From positions 1-38,477 of the IMG/VR virus record IMGVR_UViG_3300028025_002417: 38,477 bases of DNA. One strand, given 5' to 3'. Shown here in pieces: positions 36,652 to 38,477 of the stretch. Positions within the stretch are counted from its first letter, which is position 1, and the number at the start of each line of letters is the position of its first letter. The translations under genes and the position numbers were made by a program. The stretch is from a virus. Under the pieces are notes generated by a model that saw nothing but the letters and a program-made list of their open reading frames with translations, was not told the DNA's origin and did not search any database.

Positions 36652-36815
36652 TGCGTGGTTCTATTCGAATGATTGTTGGTTTTCTGATTGTCTTTGGTGC
36701 TGTTGGTAGTATCGAAATCGATCCCAATGCCAATCTAATAATTGAAATGATTCTTGCTGGCGCTGGTCTGGCACTCTTGTTTTCTGGTGTTAATGCAATG
36801 AAAGAAAATTCATAA
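36651..36815 (+). CDS. Small membrane protein (54 residues)
   Basis: Two hydrophobic segments (about residues 5-21 and 29-48) with a short polar loop IEIDPNANL; starts MRGSIRMIVGF. It overlaps each neighbour by one base. Inner-membrane protein of unknown role. Confidence 0.68.
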   Translation: MRGSIRMIVGFLIVFGAVGSIEIDPNANLIIEMILAGAGLALLFSGVNAMKENS

Positions 36816-37003
36816 TGAGCGACATTGAAATTGAAATTAATGAACTGCTGGACACCACAGTTATGCTTTGCGAAGAAATTGCAGAGCAAGTTGGATGTCC
36901 AGTTGAATGGGTCGAGAAAATTGTTGAGAAGCGTTGGAATGACATGTTGTTTTCCAATGCTGATTTTATGAATGGTTATGATATGGCAAAGGAGAATGCA
37001 TAA
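36815..37003 (+). CDS. Small acidic protein (62 residues)
   Basis: Starts MSDIEIEINELLDTTVMLCE and has QVGCPVEWVEKIVEKRW, a short helix-turn-helix-like stretch that resembles the middle of the 25831 protein (NVPVELVDNFV). The two may be distant relatives. Function unknown. Confidence 0.65.
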   Translation: MSDIEIEINELLDTTVMLCEEIAEQVGCPVEWVEKIVEKRWNDMLFSNADFMNGYDMAKENA

Positions 37004-37431
37004 TGGGTACTCGGTCTTTAACTTTTGTTTATGATTCTAGTGGTCTCAATGGTGAATCTGAACCAATCATGTGCATCTATCGTCAATACGATGGATATCC
37101 TTCAGGGCATGGACATGAACTGGCTCAGTTTTTAAATTCTAAAACCATTGTCAATGGCTATGGTGAACAAAATTCAATGGAAGCAAATGGCATGAGTTGC
37201 CTTGCCGCACAATTAGTTGTTCAATTGAAACACGGTGTTGGTGGAATTTATATCTATGCACCAATGGTCGGTCGTGACCACTGGCAAGATTATGAATACC
37301 ATGTGTATGAAGACAAAGTGATTGTGCAGAATTGCAATACTGTATATGATAGCGGACACAATCAAGTTATCTTTGATGGCACATGGAAAGACTTTGCACA
37401 ATTTTGTTTAGATCCAATTTCTGCGGAGTGA
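37003..37431 (+). CDS. Conserved phage protein MGTRSLTFVY family
   Basis: 142 residues. MGTRSLTFVYD, CIYRQYDGYPSGHGHELAQF and a later aromatic strand region form a well-known phage and bacterial hypothetical family, intact here. Function unknown. Starts at the last base of the upstream stop. Confidence 0.82.
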   Translation: MGTRSLTFVYDSSGLNGESEPIMCIYRQYDGYPSGHGHELAQFLNSKTIVNGYGEQNSMEANGMSCLAAQLVVQLKHGVGGIYIYAPMVGRDHWQDYEYHVYEDKVIVQNCNTVYDSGHNQVIFDGTWKDFAQFCLDPISAE

Positions 37432-37433
37432 AC

Positions 37434-37655
37434 ATGACTGGCTTTCAAAGCAAACGCCAAATGGCAAACGATAGATTTAAAGTATATTGTGAATGGTGCA
37501 ATGATTGGCACTACGTTGACGAAGTTGACGTTTTAAATGTTGAAGAAGATATCGAAGGTCGGGATGTAGCACATTTTGAATGTGGACAACCTCCTTCATG
37601 GAACGAAGACATTTCACGATATGACGGTACCTCATCACTTGTTTATAAGGAATAA
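37434..37655 (+). CDS. Small zinc-site-like protein (73 residues)
   Basis: ATG 37434 with GGAG 5 bases upstream. CEWC (residues 19-22) and a later HFEC could provide zinc ligands. Acidic. Not recognised further. Confidence 0.68.
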   Translation: MTGFQSKRQMANDRFKVYCEWCNDWHYVDEVDVLNVEEDIEGRDVAHFECGQPPSWNEDISRYDGTSSLVYKE

Positions 37656-37661
37656 ATTATT

Positions 37662-37895
37662 ATGTTACTCGCAAAACCAAAACTGACAAACACACTTGAC
37701 TCTAAGCAATTTGAAACTTTTACTGAATGCCAAGAATATCTTGAAGCGTATACTGATACTGCAATGCCACTCGTTGAATGGATTGCAATTGGTAAGATTC
37801 TTGTTGCTGAGACAATGACAACACCCGAATTCTATCCAAAGAAAGTAAAAGGTCAAATCGTTATGACTAAATTCGACATTGAGGAATTCGCATGA
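37662..37895 (+). CDS. Hypothetical protein (77 residues)
   Basis: Starts MLLAKPKLTNTLDSKQFETF; soluble. AAGGAA precedes the start. Overlaps the next gene by 4 bases. Not recognised. Confidence 0.65.
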   Translation: MLLAKPKLTNTLDSKQFETFTECQEYLEAYTDTAMPLVEWIAIGKILVAETMTTPEFYPKKVKGQIVMTKFDIEEFA

Positions 37896-38050
37896 ACAAA
37901 TGTAGTGTTTGTAATTGCTCATTCACCGATGACGAAGGCGGCATACACGGCTACTTTGGTATGCTAAGTGTATCATTCTGTCCAACTTGTTTTAGTTGCA
38001 TGTGTGATATGGTGAATCAGATAACACAAGAGTTTGGAGAAGAAGAATGA
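37892..38050 (+). CDS. Small cysteine-rich zinc-binding protein (52 residues)
   Basis: Starts MNKCSVCNCSFTDDEGGIHG. CxxC (residues 4-7) plus a second cluster CPTCFSCMC (30-38) gives at least four zinc ligands. Overlaps both neighbours by 4 bases. Probably a small adaptor; function unknown. Confidence 0.68.
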   Translation: MNKCSVCNCSFTDDEGGIHGYFGMLSVSFCPTCFSCMCDMVNQITQEFGEEE

Positions 38051-38256
38051 ATGAAGAATTGATTAAATCACTTGCTATGCAGAATGAACGCATCTGGAAC
38101 CTGTATACAATTGGTCCTGTTCAACGTGCAGAAGTGGAACAATTTGTTGAAGCGATTGTTATGCAATGCCTAAACATTTGCGAGAAACTTGGCGACCAAG
38201 GTATGGATGGGCACTACTGTGCGGATGAAATTACTAGAAAGTTTTTTCCGAGGTAA
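38047..38256 (+). CDS. Small helical protein (69 residues)
   Basis: Starts MNEELIKSLAMQNERIWNLY. Helical, acidic, with two cysteines (MQCLNIC, HYCADE). Small proteins ending ADxITRKFF occur in other phages of this kind. Function unknown. Confidence 0.68.
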   Translation: MNEELIKSLAMQNERIWNLYTIGPVQRAEVEQFVEAIVMQCLNICEKLGDQGMDGHYCADEITRKFFPR

Positions 38257-38258
38257 AC

Positions 38259-38459
38259 ATGAGTAACGGACTTACAATTGATTATGATACTGCCGACAGA
38301 ATTACTCTGTTGAACCTGCAAGACCAACTAAAATATTTGCGGAAAGAACTTGAAGATTATAAAGAAGGAAAATGGTTGCATCCAGAAGATGTTGTGAATA
38401 ACGTTAAAATCATTGCCGCTTTAGAACTGCTGATTCCGTACTATGGTGGGACGCCCTAG
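38259..38459 (+). CDS. Conserved small phage protein (66 residues)
   Basis: TADRITLLNLQDQLKYLRKE and WLHPEDVVNNVKIIAAL then LIPYYGG match a frequent helical T4-like phage protein of unknown function. Last complete gene; the stop is at the foot of the terminator stem. Confidence 0.78.
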   Translation: MSNGLTIDYDTADRITLLNLQDQLKYLRKELEDYKEGKWLHPEDVVNNVKIIAALELLIPYYGGTP

Positions 38460-38477
38460 ACCGCCGTTTGGGCGGCT
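38458..38477 (+). terminator. Terminator stem, cut by the window end
   Basis: CCGCC (38461), loop GTTTG, GGCGG (38471) with AG/CT outside. The expected T run lies beyond the window. Confidence 0.65.

Noticed and set aside
1-38477. CRISPR arrays, insertion sequences, integrase or attachment sites
   Set aside because: No regularly spaced direct repeats, transposase motifs or recombinase genes were seen.

Overview
The window is a dense, AT-rich (roughly 38% GC by eye) stretch of a large tailed-phage genome. It most resembles the T4-like myoviruses of aquatic Gram-negative bacteria. The signs are class I ribonucleotide reductase genes, a T4-type RNase H (FEN family), a RuvC-like resolvase, a ClpP-like protease, a MazG-type pyrophosphohydrolase, 2OG-Fe(II) oxygenases, a GH19 endolysin behind a T4-like late promoter, and many small conserved phage proteins. 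Several hints point to a betaproteobacterial host: a BPSL0761-like protein at 8086, an entericidin-like lipoprotein at 33590, and a boxA that looks like the rRNA antitermination site. The host assignment is inference.

Layout. 1-5065 (+): the 3' part of nrdA, a thioredoxin, a membrane protein, nrdB, a receiver-domain protein, a secreted thermonuclease, small proteins and a RuvC-like nuclease. 5045-9466 (+): ClpP-like protease, two glycosyltransferase-like proteins, a membrane protein and conserved phage proteins, with sigma70-type promoters at 5045 and 7560. 9474-10441 (+): endolysin under a late promoter with a ribosome-site hairpin, then a Pro/Ala/Lys-rich protein. 17017-10447 (-): ten genes on the opposite strand, mostly membrane, secreted or low-complexity proteins, ending with an LpxH-like phosphoesterase and a GT2 glycosyltransferase; a late-type promoter lies at 17053-17060. 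17132-23346 (+): GIY-YIG nuclease, small secreted proteins, a cysteine-less glutaredoxin-like protein, RNase H and conserved phage proteins, ending at a terminator (23373). 23449-26483 (+): many very small genes driven by a repeated promoter module. 26484-27245: two structured non-coding stretches around a MazG-like gene, with an attenuator-like switch and boxA. 27246-32378: 25 tRNA genes covering all 20 amino acids, interrupted by a PBP7-like DD-endopeptidase, an acetyltransferase-like protein, two 2OG-Fe(II) oxygenases and two stem-closed RNA inserts. 32400-35230 (+): a YkuK-like RNase H-fold protein, an operon of exported LPP20-like proteins with an entericidin-like lipoprotein, and small proteins, ending at a terminator (35286). 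35348-38477 (+): a GP88-like protein and a run of small genes, with a terminator stem starting at the window edge.

How it works together. The phage appears to carry its own dNTP supply and recycling (nrdA/nrdB/thioredoxin, secreted nuclease, MazG), a full tRNA complement, replication and recombination nucleases, envelope-modifying factors, and at least three promoter classes: a spacer-16 module repeated six times, ordinary spacer-17 sigma70-like promoters, and T4-type late promoters. The most interesting material is RNA-level. It comprises the leader before the tRNA array (structured RNA, mutually exclusive hairpins, boxA), two RNAs closed by 15-bp stems between tRNAs, and a lysozyme ribosome site hidden in a hairpin that the late start site would dismantle.
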